The notes under the pieces are model-generated. The model ran no database searches. It was not told where the DNA came from and saw only the letters and a program-made list of their open reading frames with translations. This document shows positions 38,179-47,312 of a stretch of DNA of 64,000 bases, in pieces; the stretch's first letter is position 1; every line of letters begins with the position of its first letter. A program made the translations under genes and the position numbers. This stretch comes from Palleronia sp. THAF1. GTDB taxonomy: Bacteria > Pseudomonadota > Alphaproteobacteria > Rhodobacterales > Rhodobacteraceae. The stretch is taken from NCBI RefSeq assembly GCF_009363795.1, contig NZ_CP045420.1:787001-851000 (forward strand), written 5' to 3'.

Positions 38179-39371
38179 CCCCACTCGACCAGATTACCGG
38201 CCTGTCGGATCAGGCGCGCGACATTGCCGACCGGGTAGAACACTTCGTGCGAAACACCGTCATCCCGATGGAGAAGGACGCGCGTCAGGATGGGCATGGC
38301 CCGTCGGACGAACTGGTGGATGAGATCCGTGATCTAGCCCGCGATCAGGGCCTTCTGACGCCGCACATCAAGGACGACGGCACGCCGTTCACACACCGCG
38401 AGACGACGGCGATTCTGATCCGTTCTGGCCTGTCCACGCTGGGGATGCTGGGCCTGAACACCTCTGCCCCCGACGAGGGCAACATCTACCTGCTGCACAA
38501 GGTCGGCTCGCCTGAACTCAAAGAGCGGTTCCTCAAGCCAATGGTGGACGGGCGCGCACGCTCTGCCTTCTTCATGACCGAACCGGCCGATTGGGGCGGG
38601 GCAGGCTCTGACCCGATGATGATGAAGACGACCTGCAAGGCCGATGGCAACCACTGGGTCGTGAACGGGCGTAAGACCTACATCACCGGCGTCGATGGGG
38701 CGAAGGTCGGCATCGTCATGGCGAAGGCCGAAGAAGGCGCCTGCATGTTCTTGGTGGACCTGCCGGACCCCGCGATCAAGATCGTGCGCAAGCTGGATAC
38801 CATCGACAGCAGCTTGCCCGGTGGCCACTGCGAGATCGAGATCGACAACCTTCGCATCCCCGCGGATCAGATGCTGGGAGAGCCGGGAGAGGGGTTCAAA
38901 TATGCGCAGGTCCGTCTGGCCCCTGCACGCCTGACCCACTGCATGCGCTGGCTGGGGGCCTGCTATCGCAGTCAGGAAATCGCAACGAATTATACCTGCC
39001 GACGCCACGCTTTCGGCAAGCCGCTGATCGAGCACGAAGGCGTTGGTTTCCAACTGGCCGAGAATAGGATCGATCTGCAGCAAGCCGAATTGATGACCTT
39101 CTGGTGCGCCGATGTGCTGGACCGGGGCGAGCGTGGCACGACCGAGTCGTCGATGACCAAGGTCGCCGTCAGCGAGGCGCTGATGCGTGTGGCTGACCGC
39201 TGCGTGCAGGTGATGGGAGGGCAAGGAGTGACCGGCGACACGCCCGTCGAACGCATCTTCCGCGAGATCCGCGCCTTCCGGATCTACGATGGTCCGACAG
39301 AGGTTCATAAGTGGTCTCTGTCGAAGAAGATCCAGCGCGACTGGCAGAAGATGCAGGATTCGACGACCTGA
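38175..39371 (+). CDS. acyl-CoA dehydrogenase family protein
   Basis: A 398-residue flavoprotein of the ACAD10/11-like branch. ARSAFFMTEPADWGGAGSDPMMM and WVVNGRKTYITG are the FAD-contacting regions, and the C-terminal VMGGQGVTGDTPVERIFREIRAFRIYDGPTEVH holds the usual QxxGGxG motif and the arginine-rich end. It ends the thiolase-SDR-ACAD operon and would catalyse the first oxidation of an acyl-CoA. No enoyl-CoA hydratase gene is adjacent, so the operon relies on one elsewhere. Confidence 0.9.
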   Translation: MTPLDQITGLSDQARDIADRVEHFVRNTVIPMEKDARQDGHGPSDELVDEIRDLARDQGLLTPHIKDDGTPFTHRETTAILIRSGLSTLGMLGLNTSAPDEGNIYLLHKVGSPELKERFLKPMVDGRARSAFFMTEPADWGGAGSDPMMMKTTCKADGNHWVVNGRKTYITGVDGAKVGIVMAKAEEGACMFLVDLPDPAIKIVRKLDTIDSSLPGGHCEIEIDNLRIPADQMLGEPGEGFKYAQVRLAPARLTHCMRWLGACYRSQEIATNYTCRRHAFGKPLIEHEGVGFQLAENRIDLQQAELMTFWCADVLDRGERGTTESSMTKVAVSEALMRVADRCVQVMGGQGVTGDTPVERIFREIRAFRIYDGPTEVHKWSLSKKIQRDWQKMQDSTT

Positions 39372-39498
39372 ATTGTAGGGACGTGTTTACTATTCTAATA
39401 TGTTTACCTTCTAAAAATATGCTATTTTACAAAGGCTTAGGGATCTAAATCCGAGTCCGAGCCTTAAAGGTGAATTTGCAAACGCATTTATCCGGCGC
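39372..39498 (+). promoter_or_regulatory. AT-rich promoter region of the RTX-type gene
   Basis: This 127-base stretch is clearly richer in A and T than its surroundings. It holds a direct repeat TGTTTAC at 39384-39390 and 39401-39407 (17 bp apart). It also holds a hairpin with arms AAGGCT at 39432-39437 and AGCCTT at 39460-39465. Such AT-rich DNA is a plausible target for H-NS-type proteins. No clear sigma-70 promoter hexamers are visible. Confidence 0.4.
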
Positions 39499-41730
39499 TT
39501 GTCTGCCTCAATCGGGGCACGGCTTGGCTTTGCGCGCCTGCGACTCTGCATCTCGAAGCAGTTCCGGGATCGCGACGTGCAGATCATCAGTCACCTCCAG
39601 ACGTTCCATACGCGCCACACGTTCGATCTGAACGTCCGTTTGTGCGAAGGCTCCGGCGGGATTGTCGCATGGTCGCCGACCCAAAATTTCGCGCTTACGC
39701 TGCGGTCCAACGATACCACTCAGGCGACGGTCGATGCCGACACGCTGTTCAGCTTCCGTATCGACGGTGACCGCAAGCGCATCGACAATGCGGATGTTGA
39801 CCGGCTGATGCAAACCACCGGCACATCCAACACGTCAGAGACCTTCTACGACCGCGAGGCCGGGACGCTCTACAGCGCGATAGAGATCGTGTCGGTCACG
39901 CTGAACGGCCAAAGCTACGTGATCGCCGCCGATGGGGCGGCAGGGGCGATCACGACCTATGAAGTCACCTCAACGGGCGGTTGGACCACGCGTGAAACCA
40001 TCCGAGACGACGCATCCAGTGGCTTCAGCGGCGTGTCGGCGATGGCAACGGTCGAAATGGCCGATGCGGCTTACGTCGTGACGGCGTCAGCTTCAGAAAA
40101 TGCGATCTCGGTCTTCGGGCTGACTGAAGGCGGTGCGTTGGCGCCTGTGTCGACGCTGTCGATGGCAGACGGTCTGCCAATCGCCAACCCGAACGACGTG
40201 CAGATCGTGCAGGGCGCGGGGGGTACGTTCATCATCGTTGCTGCTGCTGGGTCAGACTCGCTGACGGCGCTAAAGCTCAACGCCCAGGGCGGCATCAGCT
40301 TCACCGATCAGATCATGGACAGCCAAGACACCCGCTTCGATGCGACGGTCGCGATGGATTGGATCACCCGTGACGGGCGCATCTTCGGCGCGGTGGCCGG
40401 GGCCGATGGGGGCGTCAGCGTGATTGAACTGCTACCATCGGGCCGCTTCATAGTGCTGTCGACGATAGAGGATACGACAGAAATCGGCCTCACCGGAGTG
40501 ACGGACCTTCTGTTGCAGGTGACGGCCACGGGTCTGGAACTGACCACCATCAGCGCCAGTGAAGAAAGCCTGTCGACCTTCGCGATCACCGTCTCCGGTG
40601 GTATCGTGCAGGTGCAGGGCGGAAAGGCCGAGGGCACCAACGCGGATGACCTGTTGTTCGGCGGCGACGGGAGCGACAGTCTTGTCGGAAACGGCGGCGC
40701 GGACGTGCTGGTGGACGGCGCGGGCGTGGACACCATGCGCGGCGGCGCTGGCAGCGATCTGTTTGTGCTGGACGCGGATGGAGAGATTGATCGCATCTAC
40801 GACTTCAACACTGAAGAGGATCGGCTCGACCTGTCGGCCTGGGGCATGCTGTATTCCGTGGATCAATTGACGATAAAGGGACGCTCGAACGGTGCGCTGA
40901 TCTACTTCGGCGATGAAATCCTGCACATCGTCAGCCACGATGGTCGCCGCCTGTCGGCGCTCGATTTCTTCGACGCGATGATATTGAACGCTCAGCACGT
41001 CACCGTCTGGGAGCCGTTGAGCGATGGGCCGGAAGACGTGCAGGGCCTAGATATGACGGGTACGGCGGGCGCGGACACGCTGGTGGGAGGTTCGGGTGAC
41101 GACACTGTCACTGCCTTGGGCGGCGACGATATCATCTTCGTCACCGGCGGGGATGACAGCATCGACGGAGGTGCAGGCCGGGACACGTTGACGGCGCAGG
41201 ACGTCCAATTTGGGGTGACGCTGCAACTGGGCGCAGGCATTGCCGGGGTCGAAGATCTGATCGGCTCGGGTTTCGACGATCAACTGACCGGTGATAGCGT
41301 CGGCAACCTGCTCGATGGTGGGGCCGGGAACGATGTGCTGAACGGTGGCGGCGGCGCGGATACGCTGATCGGCGGTGCCGGAGCAGACGCATTCGATGGC
41401 GGGGCCGGGATCGACTGGGTCAGCTACGCGGATCAGACAGCGGACCTGTCTGCCGATCTGTCCGGGACCACGCCGGGCACTGGTGTGGCGGCAGGCGACA
41501 CCTTCGTGTTCGTCGAAAACTTGCTTGGGGGCAGCGGCAATGACACGTTGATCGGAAACGGTGCGGACAATGAATTGATCGGCGGTGCAGGCGACGATCT
41601 TCTTCAAGGGGGTTCGGGTGACGACACTTTGATCGGTGGCGAAGGCGACGACGTTCTCGATGGCGGGGAGGGCGACGATTTGATCATTGCCGGTGACGTC
41701 GATCCAGCGATCCTTGAGCTATTCCTTTAG
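39499..41730 (+). CDS. RTX-type calcium-binding protein with propeller-like N-terminal domain
   Basis: A protein of up to 743 residues. The N-terminal 370 residues look like repeated beta-propeller blades (for example YVIAADGAAGAITTYEV, AYVVTASASENAISVF and FIIVAAAGSDSLTALKL). Then come four clusters of RTX nonapeptides (about residues 375-430, 515-560, 590-640 and 675-735; such as GGAGDDLLQGGSGDDTLIGG). The C-terminus is short and hydrophobic (ILELFL), as in type I secreted proteins. No type I secretion genes are nearby. The start is uncertain: a TTG at 39499 or a GTG at 39577. Confidence 0.8.
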   Translation: MSASIGARLGFARLRLCISKQFRDRDVQIISHLQTFHTRHTFDLNVRLCEGSGGIVAWSPTQNFALTLRSNDTTQATVDADTLFSFRIDGDRKRIDNADVDRLMQTTGTSNTSETFYDREAGTLYSAIEIVSVTLNGQSYVIAADGAAGAITTYEVTSTGGWTTRETIRDDASSGFSGVSAMATVEMADAAYVVTASASENAISVFGLTEGGALAPVSTLSMADGLPIANPNDVQIVQGAGGTFIIVAAAGSDSLTALKLNAQGGISFTDQIMDSQDTRFDATVAMDWITRDGRIFGAVAGADGGVSVIELLPSGRFIVLSTIEDTTEIGLTGVTDLLLQVTATGLELTTISASEESLSTFAITVSGGIVQVQGGKAEGTNADDLLFGGDGSDSLVGNGGADVLVDGAGVDTMRGGAGSDLFVLDADGEIDRIYDFNTEEDRLDLSAWGMLYSVDQLTIKGRSNGALIYFGDEILHIVSHDGRRLSALDFFDAMILNAQHVTVWEPLSDGPEDVQGLDMTGTAGADTLVGGSGDDTVTALGGDDIIFVTGGDDSIDGGAGRDTLTAQDVQFGVTLQLGAGIAGVEDLIGSGFDDQLTGDSVGNLLDGGAGNDVLNGGGGADTLIGGAGADAFDGGAGIDWVSYADQTADLSADLSGTTPGTGVAAGDTFVFVENLLGGSGNDTLIGNGADNELIGGAGDDLLQGGSGDDTLIGGEGDDVLDGGEGDDLIIAGDVDPAILELFL

Positions 41731-41733
41731 TCG

Positions 41734-41904
41734 CTACCGCGTCGGCAGTGCCGCGCAATGCGCTCCGCTGGCTACCGACCCTGACCCAAGCGCCAGAAGG
41801 GGAGGTTGGGCGTAGATGTCGGGAGGCTCGGACGCGGCCAGGTCGAAGGCCAGTAGACCGACCATCAGGACGGCGACGATCGAAGCGGTCAGTTTGCGTG
41901 TCAC
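41734..41904 (-). CDS. small exported protein next to the YeeE permease gene
   Basis: A 56-residue protein starting at a GTG with GGAGGA a few bases upstream. Residues 1-25 form a signal or anchor (LTASIVAVLMVGLLAFDLAA), followed by a short proline-rich part and a cysteine near the C-terminus (GAHCAALPTR). It overlaps nothing and begins just downstream of the YeeE gene, so it is probably co-expressed. Function is unknown. Confidence 0.55.
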   Translation of the reverse strand: MTRKLTASIVAVLMVGLLAFDLAASEPPDIYAQPPLLALGSGSVASGAHCAALPTR

Positions 41905-41908
41905 AACG

Positions 41909-43036
41909 CTATCCTCCCAATCCAAGGCGCGGGCGCAGCTTTACACCGACGGCAGAGCCAAGGAACGCTGCGCCGAACCAGGCCCAACCGTGTAGCGATC
42001 CGGTGGAGATGCCGGAGAAGAAGGCCCCGACGTTGCAGCCGAACGCCAACCGCGAGGAATAACCCAACGCGAAGCCCGCGACGATGGCCGTGATCCACGA
42101 CTTCAGCGGGTAGGACGGCAGCTTTGCCCCGAAGCCCGCGCGCCAGGCTGTCACGATGAACGCGCCGCCGATGATGCCGATGTTGGTGAGTGACGTCACA
42201 TCCGTCAGCAGGCTTTGTGCGATGCGGTCCTGGTTCGACGGCAAAGACCAGAAGGCCGATGCGTCTGTCGATGCGCCGATGGCCGTGGCACCCTTCGCGG
42301 CCCACAAGCCAAGTCCATAGACCACGCCCCAAGGCTGGCCCGCGACGATCAGGTTCAGGATCGCGAAAGCCGCCAGCAGGGCTGCGGCGATCACGTAGCG
42401 CTTGGGAATCGATCGGTATTCCCGGGGGGCCAACCACAGCACGAACAGTGCGACGGCGAGCAGTCCGACCAGCGTGATCGCCAGCCCGGATGTGCCTTCC
42501 AGCGCCACTACGGGCAGCGCGCCAAGATTCGTCCACCACACCAGATTGAACGCCCCTGCGAAGGAGCCGAGCGCGAAGAATGGCAGCGCAAGCAGCCCGA
42601 TGGGATTGCCGGAGCCTGCATTCACCAAGGTGCCCGATCCGCAGCCCATCACCAGCTGCATCGCCGCGCCGAAGACGAAGGCGCCCCCGACCATGGCGAA
42701 ACCGATGGGGGCGTGGGCGCCCAACAACTCATCGCCCGCCGTCGCCAGCAGCGGAAACGCGACGACCGCGACCAATCCGATAGACAGCAGGTGCCCTAAA
42801 AGCCCATCGGGATTGCGGTCCACGATCATGCGTCGCCACGGACCCGCAAAGCCGAAGCGCAGGCCTTCCAGCGTGATGCCGAAGCCCATGCCGATCAGGA
42901 TCAGCACGCCATAACGCGCGCCCGCCAGCGCGGCGACGGCTAGCGCGAAGGCCAACGCCGCCCCGATCAGGGCGGCGCGAGTCAGCGTCGATGCAGATTG
43001 CGATGCGGGCGGGGCCGCGGTCTCGATATTGGCCAT
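41909..43036 (-). CDS. YeeE/YedE family (TsuA-like) thiosulfate transporter
   Basis: A 375-residue membrane protein with ten or so helices and two sulf_transp halves. Each half carries a conserved cysteine: MGCGSGTLVNAGSG near residue 129 and LAFGCNVGAFFSGIS near residue 345. In thiosulfate permeases of the TsuA type these cysteines line the transport path. The adjacent periplasmic rhodanese supports a thiosulfate or sulfur-compound substrate. It begins 20 bases after the rhodanese stop codon. Confidence 0.9.
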   Translation of the reverse strand: MANIETAAPPASQSASTLTRAALIGAALAFALAVAALAGARYGVLILIGMGFGITLEGLRFGFAGPWRRMIVDRNPDGLLGHLLSIGLVAVVAFPLLATAGDELLGAHAPIGFAMVGGAFVFGAAMQLVMGCGSGTLVNAGSGNPIGLLALPFFALGSFAGAFNLVWWTNLGALPVVALEGTSGLAITLVGLLAVALFVLWLAPREYRSIPKRYVIAAALLAAFAILNLIVAGQPWGVVYGLGLWAAKGATAIGASTDASAFWSLPSNQDRIAQSLLTDVTSLTNIGIIGGAFIVTAWRAGFGAKLPSYPLKSWITAIVAGFALGYSSRLAFGCNVGAFFSGISTGSLHGWAWFGAAFLGSAVGVKLRPRLGLGG

Positions 43037-43055
43037 CGCGCGGCCCTTTCGTCGC

Positions 43056-43979
43056 TTAGAATATACCGGTGACCTGACGCCATAGCATCGTCAGTGGGCC
43101 GGGGACGTTCATCATCTCGCCGCCCGCATTGGACCAGCCGACGACGCTTTCAGGATACAGCTTCACATCCTCAAGGCCAGCCAGTTCCGATAGGGCGAAC
43201 CAGTTGGTCGCCGCCCAGTGGCCGGTGTTGCAGAACGAAATGATGCTGTCCGCGTCACTGAGCCCTTCAGCGCTGGCCAAAGATTGCGCAGCCGAGGCGT
43301 CGATGATCGTCGGGCCGTCAGAGAACCAGCTTGCGTGCTCGAAGTATTCCGACTGGGGCAGGGTGCCCGGCTTGGCGGCAGCCGCGTGCGCGTCTTTACC
43401 TGCCCAGAAGCTTTCGGGCCGCGCGTCCAGCAAGAGGCCGTCGCCGTCGATGCTGGCCTGCACGTCTTCACGGCTGGCGGTCCACTGGTCGTTCCAGGTG
43501 ACCTCCATGTCGCTAGTGTCGATCTGCGGCGCGGTGTCGGTCAGGTCGAATCCGGCCTCTTCCCAAGCGGCAAGGCCGCCGTTCAGGATCGAGATGTCCT
43601 GGAACCCGCTGGACTTCAGCGTCCAATAAACGCGTGCGGCCGCCCCGAAATCGGTGACGCTTTCGCCCGCATAGCTGACGACGATGCGGTCATCGGCCTC
43701 AAGGCCCAGATCACGGTAGACCTGTTGCAGATCTTCAACCGGGACAAGTTGACCGGGGTTTTCGGCGGGGCCACGGAACAGGCCGTAGGGAGCATTCGCA
43801 GCGCCATTGAGGTGACCGCCCGCGAAGGCGTCTTCCGCGCGAATGTCCAGCACGCGCACATCGTCCAGCGTGCCGTTCAGCTCTTCGGCAGAGACAAGCG
43901 GACCGCTTTGCGCGGCGGCGAAAGTTGCGGTGGCAGCGACGAGCGTCGCACCGAGAAGGGGGGTAGCGAAATTGCGCAT
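43056..43979 (-). CDS. periplasmic thiosulfate sulfurtransferase (rhodanese)
   Basis: A 307-residue exported protein with a signal peptide (ATLVAATATFAAA, about 1-22) and two rhodanese domains. The catalytic cysteine is in SIISFCNTGHWAATNWFAL near residue 255. The N-terminal domain lacks a matching cysteine, so only the second is active. The ATG at 43979 is chosen because it gives the signal peptide. It should transfer sulfur from thiosulfate in the periplasm, coupled to the YeeE permease. Confidence 0.92.
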   Translation of the reverse strand: MRNFATPLLGATLVAATATFAAAQSGPLVSAEELNGTLDDVRVLDIRAEDAFAGGHLNGAANAPYGLFRGPAENPGQLVPVEDLQQVYRDLGLEADDRIVVSYAGESVTDFGAAARVYWTLKSSGFQDISILNGGLAAWEEAGFDLTDTAPQIDTSDMEVTWNDQWTASREDVQASIDGDGLLLDARPESFWAGKDAHAAAAKPGTLPQSEYFEHASWFSDGPTIIDASAAQSLASAEGLSDADSIISFCNTGHWAATNWFALSELAGLEDVKLYPESVVGWSNAGGEMMNVPGPLTMLWRQVTGIF

Positions 43980-44062
43980 GGGTCTGACCTCCGGTAATCC
44001 AAGCCTGTCATCTGGACGAAATTCGTTCCGATGCAAGACCCGGTTGCGGGAGGCGGGCGGAA

Positions 44063-44097
44063 AAACGTTCCGCAGTAGGATAATCCGCGGAACGTTT
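44063..44097 (-). terminator. rho-independent terminator of the frc-like operon
   Basis: An 11-bp perfect stem (AAACGTTCCGC with GCGGAACGTTT) and a 13-base loop are followed on the minus strand by a T-run. It lies about 70 bases after the stop of the sugar ABC ATPase gene. Confidence 0.8.
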
Positions 44098-44167
44098 GTC
44101 TTGAGAGAACCGGTCAGAGCGGGCAACGGACCCATCGCCGATTACCGCGCTGAAACTCCGTCCCTGA

Positions 44168-44944
44168 TTACGCCGCGACCGGCTCTGGCTCTTTCGCGCC
44201 GGTCATGTAGGCCACCGCGTCGGACATGGTGTGCTCTTTCGGGTCGAGCACGCACAGGCGTTTGCCCAATCGGTGAACGTGGATGCGATCCGCAACCTCG
44301 AACACGTGGGGCATGTTGTGGCTGATCAAGATGATCGGAATGCCTCGGCTACGCACGTCCTGAATGAGTTCCAGCACACGGCGGCTTTCCTTCACGCCGA
44401 GGGCGGCGGTCGGCTCGTCAAGAATGATGACTTTCGATCCAAAGGCGGCTGCGCGGGCCACGGCCACGCCTTGGCGCTGACCGCCCGAAAGCGTCTCGAC
44501 CGCCTGATCGATGTTCTGGATCGTCATCAGTCCCAGGTCGCTTAGCTTTTGCCGCGCAAAATCCCGCATCGCCGCCTTGTCCAGCTGACGGAACACTTTG
44601 CCCATGATACCCGGTTTGCGGATCTCGCGCCCCATGAACATGTTGTCGGCGATGGACAGGGCAGGAGACATGGCCAGCGTTTGATACACCGTCTCGATCC
44701 CTGCCTCGCGCGCTGCGATAGGACCGTCGAAGCGGATGCGCTCACCGTTCAGGAAGATCTCTCCCGCATCGGGTTGCACCGCGCCGGACAGCGCCTTGAT
44801 CAGCGACGACTTGCCCGCGCCGTTGTCGCCGATGACGGCAAGGACTTCGCCCGGATACAACTCGAAGTCGCAGTGATCGAGCGCGGTGACGCGTCCATAG
44901 CGCTTCACCAGGTTTTTTGCGGACAGGATGGGTTGCTGGGTCAT
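44168..44944 (-). CDS. frcA: sugar ABC transporter ATP-binding protein (FrcA-like)
   Basis: A 258-residue single-domain ATPase. Walker A GDNGAGKSSLIKALSG is near residue 37, the signature LSGGQRQGVAVARAAAF is in place, and Walker B is VIILDEPTAALG. The length and the start MTQQPILSAKNLVKRYG match FrcA, which drives fructose uptake in Rhizobiales and Rhodobacterales. It overlaps the permease gene by four bases. The substrate (fructose, ribose or mannose) is inferred from the family. Confidence 0.88.
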   Translation of the reverse strand: MTQQPILSAKNLVKRYGRVTALDHCDFELYPGEVLAVIGDNGAGKSSLIKALSGAVQPDAGEIFLNGERIRFDGPIAAREAGIETVYQTLAMSPALSIADNMFMGREIRKPGIMGKVFRQLDKAAMRDFARQKLSDLGLMTIQNIDQAVETLSGGQRQGVAVARAAAFGSKVIILDEPTAALGVKESRRVLELIQDVRSRGIPIILISHNMPHVFEVADRIHVHRLGKRLCVLDPKEHTMSDAVAYMTGAKEPEPVAA

Positions 44945-46005
44945 GCCGATACCTTTCTGATCCACTGGTCCACCGCGACGGCGGCGATGATAAGCGCGCC
45001 GATCAGCAGATACGTCCATTGCGCGTCCGCGCCTGCCATGCGCAGGCCCATTTCGAACACGCCGACGATCAGCGCGCCAAGGAACATGCCGACGATGGTG
45101 CCGCGCCCGCCGAATAGGGAAATGCCTCCAATGACGACCGCCGTGATGGCCTGAATGTTTCCCAGCACGCCGGTAGAGGCGGACGGCGAGACCGACCCGA
45201 AACGTCCGATCATCACCCAGCCCGCGATGGCGCAGAAGAAACCCGCCAGCGCGTAGACCTGGATGATCTGTTTCGAGGTGTTCACTCCAGCAAGTTGCGC
45301 CGCTTCCAGGTCATCGCCGATGGCGTAGACGTGTCTTCCCCAAGCGGTGGCGCGCAGGATGTAGGCCACCACGGCCACCAGCACGAGCAGCAGGACCACC
45401 GCGAAGGTCACGCGCGCGCCGAAGATTTCGAACCGCGATCCCCAGAACAGCAGGCTGGGCGCCTCTGCTTGTAGGTCCTGGTTCCGGATCGTCTCGTTCG
45501 CGGAGAAGATGTAGTTGGTGGCAAGGAAAATCTGCCACGTGCCCAGAGTCGTGATGAAGGGCGGGATCCGCAGTTTCGCGACAAGGATGCCGTTCAACGC
45601 GCCCATCAAAGTGCCTGCCATCAAGCCCAAGGCGATGGCAGCGGTGGGCGGGACGCCGTAGCGGAAGGTCAGTTGCCCCATAAGCACCGAGCTTAGAACC
45701 GCCATGGCGCCGACCGACAGGTCGATCCCGGCGGTCAGGATGATCAGGCCTTGCGCGATGCCAAGGATGCCGACGATGCCGATCTGCTGGAAGATTACCG
45801 ACAGCGTGCTGACGCGCCAGAAGTTGGGGTTCAGGAAGCCGAACACGATGACGGCCACGACCAGCACCAGAAGCGGTACGATGGCCGGATGCGAATGCAG
45901 CGCCGAATGCAGACGGCCGAAGATACCGGTATGTTCCTGCTCGAACTCGGCCAGCGAGTCCGCCTTGCCGCCCCGGGTGTTCTGTTCGTAATCGCTATCG
46001 GTCAC
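44941..46005 (-). CDS. frcC: sugar ABC transporter permease (FrcC-like)
   Basis: A 354-residue permease with about nine hydrophobic helices from residue 40 on. GLIILTAGIDLSVGAMAVLSSVLMGQ and GDDLEAAQLAGVNTSKQIIQVYAL are typical of the RbsC/FrcC branch. The start is a GTG at 46005 with GGAGGAGGG upstream; the in-frame codon at 46140 lies over the binding-protein gene end and is rejected. Confidence 0.88.
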   Translation of the reverse strand: MTDSDYEQNTRGGKADSLAEFEQEHTGIFGRLHSALHSHPAIVPLLVLVVAVIVFGFLNPNFWRVSTLSVIFQQIGIVGILGIAQGLIILTAGIDLSVGAMAVLSSVLMGQLTFRYGVPPTAAIALGLMAGTLMGALNGILVAKLRIPPFITTLGTWQIFLATNYIFSANETIRNQDLQAEAPSLLFWGSRFEIFGARVTFAVVLLLVLVAVVAYILRATAWGRHVYAIGDDLEAAQLAGVNTSKQIIQVYALAGFFCAIAGWVMIGRFGSVSPSASTGVLGNIQAITAVVIGGISLFGGRGTIVGMFLGALIVGVFEMGLRMAGADAQWTYLLIGALIIAAVAVDQWIRKVSA

Positions 46006-46029
46006 TGGTTCCCTCCTCCCAAAGATTGA

Positions 46030-46053
46030 AGGGGCGGCGTAATAGCCGCCCCT
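46030..46053 (-). repeat. hairpin between the sugar-binding protein and permease genes
   Basis: AGGGGCGGC at 46030-46038 pairs with GCCGCCCCT at 46045-46053 around six bases. It lies after the stop of the binding-protein gene. Such hairpins stabilise the upstream mRNA and lower readthrough into the permease gene. Confidence 0.65.
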
Positions 46054-46075
46054 CCGGTCGTCTCGGCTTAGGCGA

Positions 46076-47098
46076 TTAGCCCCAGCATAGCTCCAGACCT
46101 TCTTCGACCGAGATCGACTCGACGCCGTCGACCGGCGCATCCGTCACCAGACGGACGCCGGTGTCGGTGAAGTCCTTGCCTTCGGTCGGCTCGGGGACGG
46201 TGCCGTCTTCTGCGAAGGCCGCGATGGCCTCGATGCCCAGCGATGCCATATCCAGCGGGTACTGCTGCGCGGTGGCGCCGATCACGCCTTCGGCGACGTT
46301 CTGGACGCCGGGGCAGCCACCGTCGACGGACACGATCAGGGCGTCATTGCCCATGTCCTGAAGCGCGCCGTAGGCACCGGCGGCGGCAGGCTCGTTGATG
46401 GTGTAGACGACGTTGATGTCGGGGTCCTGCGCCAGCAGGTTTTCCATCGCGGTGCGTCCGCCTTCCTCGTTACCGGCGGTCACATCGTTGCCGACGATAC
46501 GGTCGTCGTCTTCATCGCCGTTCACGTTGGGATCGGCCAGATCGATGCCAAAGCCCGACAGGAAGCCTTGGTCGCGCAGCACGCCGACGGTGGGCTGGCT
46601 GACGGCCAGGTCCAGCAGGGCGATCTTGGCGTTGGCGGCTTCGTCGCCCAGCGTGGCGGCAGCCCACTGACCGATCAGTTCGCCGGCCAGGAAGTTGTCG
46701 GTCGCGAAGGTGGCGTGGGCGGCGTCGATCGGGTTCAGCGGCGTGTCGAGTGCGATCACCAGCAGACCCGCTTCCTTCGCGGCTTCGACCGACGGCACGA
46801 TGGCAGAGGTGTCGGAGGCGGTGATCAGGATGCCCGAGGCACCGTCGGCGATGCAGGTCTCAATGGCGGCGACCTGCGTTTCGTTGTCACCGTCGACCTT
46901 GCCGGCAAAGGTTTTCAGCTCGATGCCCAGTTCGTCTGCCTTGGCCTGCGCACCTTCCTTCATCTTCACGAAAAAGGGATTGGTGTCCGTCTTGGTGATG
47001 AGGCAGGCGGAGGTGCCTTCGTGCGCGGCAGCGTTTGCCATGGAACCGAAGGCAACAAGTGCGGTTGCGCCCAGAAGAGCGGTTTTCAAGTAAGTCAT
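46076..47098 (-). CDS. frcB: sugar ABC transporter substrate-binding protein (FrcB-like)
   Basis: A 340-residue periplasmic protein with a signal peptide (about 1-24, ending ANA). [52 protein letters not shown] and [10 protein letters not shown] fit type I sugar-binding proteins of the FrcB/RbsB family. The C-terminus holds a cysteine (LELCWG) that could pair with the N-terminal ACL. It is divergent from the ROK regulator gene, which should control it. Confidence 0.9.
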   Translation of the reverse strand: MTYLKTALLGATALVAFGSMANAAAHEGTSACLITKTDTNPFFVKMKEGAQAKADELGIELKTFAGKVDGDNETQVAAIETCIADGASGILITASDTSAIVPSVEAAKEAGLLVIALDTPLNPIDAAHATFATDNFLAGELIGQWAAATLGDEAANAKIALLDLAVSQPTVGVLRDQGFLSGFGIDLADPNVNGDEDDDRIVGNDVTAGNEEGGRTAMENLLAQDPDINVVYTINEPAAAGAYGALQDMGNDALIVSVDGGCPGVQNVAEGVIGATAQQYPLDMASLGIEAIAAFAEDGTVPEPTEGKDFTDTGVRLVTDAPVDGVESISVEEGLELCWG

Positions 47099-47177
47099 GG
47101 TTTCCTCCCAAAGAATGATCCGGGCGGGTTGGCCCCGCCACAAGCCGACTGTGTCGTCGTGCCGCCGTTAACGCAAT

Positions 47178-47266
47178 CAAAGATACGAACGAGGGTCAAG
47201 GCAATAAATCATCTTTGTTTAACAACCAGGGGGGTTGCCAAGGTCAGGTTTGTAAAGTTGATTTAC
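47178..47266. promoter_or_regulatory. candidate operators between frcB and the ROK regulator gene
   Basis: Two inverted repeats lie in the 214-base divergent region. CAAAGAT at 47178-47184 and ATCTTTG at 47211-47217 are arms 33 bp apart. GTAAA at 47252-47256 and TTTAC at 47262-47266 form a 5-5-5 palindrome nearer the ROK start. The first faces frcB and the second the regulator gene, so autoregulation plus control of the transporter is plausible. Confidence 0.45.
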
Positions 47267-47312
47267 TTATTAGTCGCGACAATTGGAAGCGCACCCATCT
47301 GAGGCACAGTGA

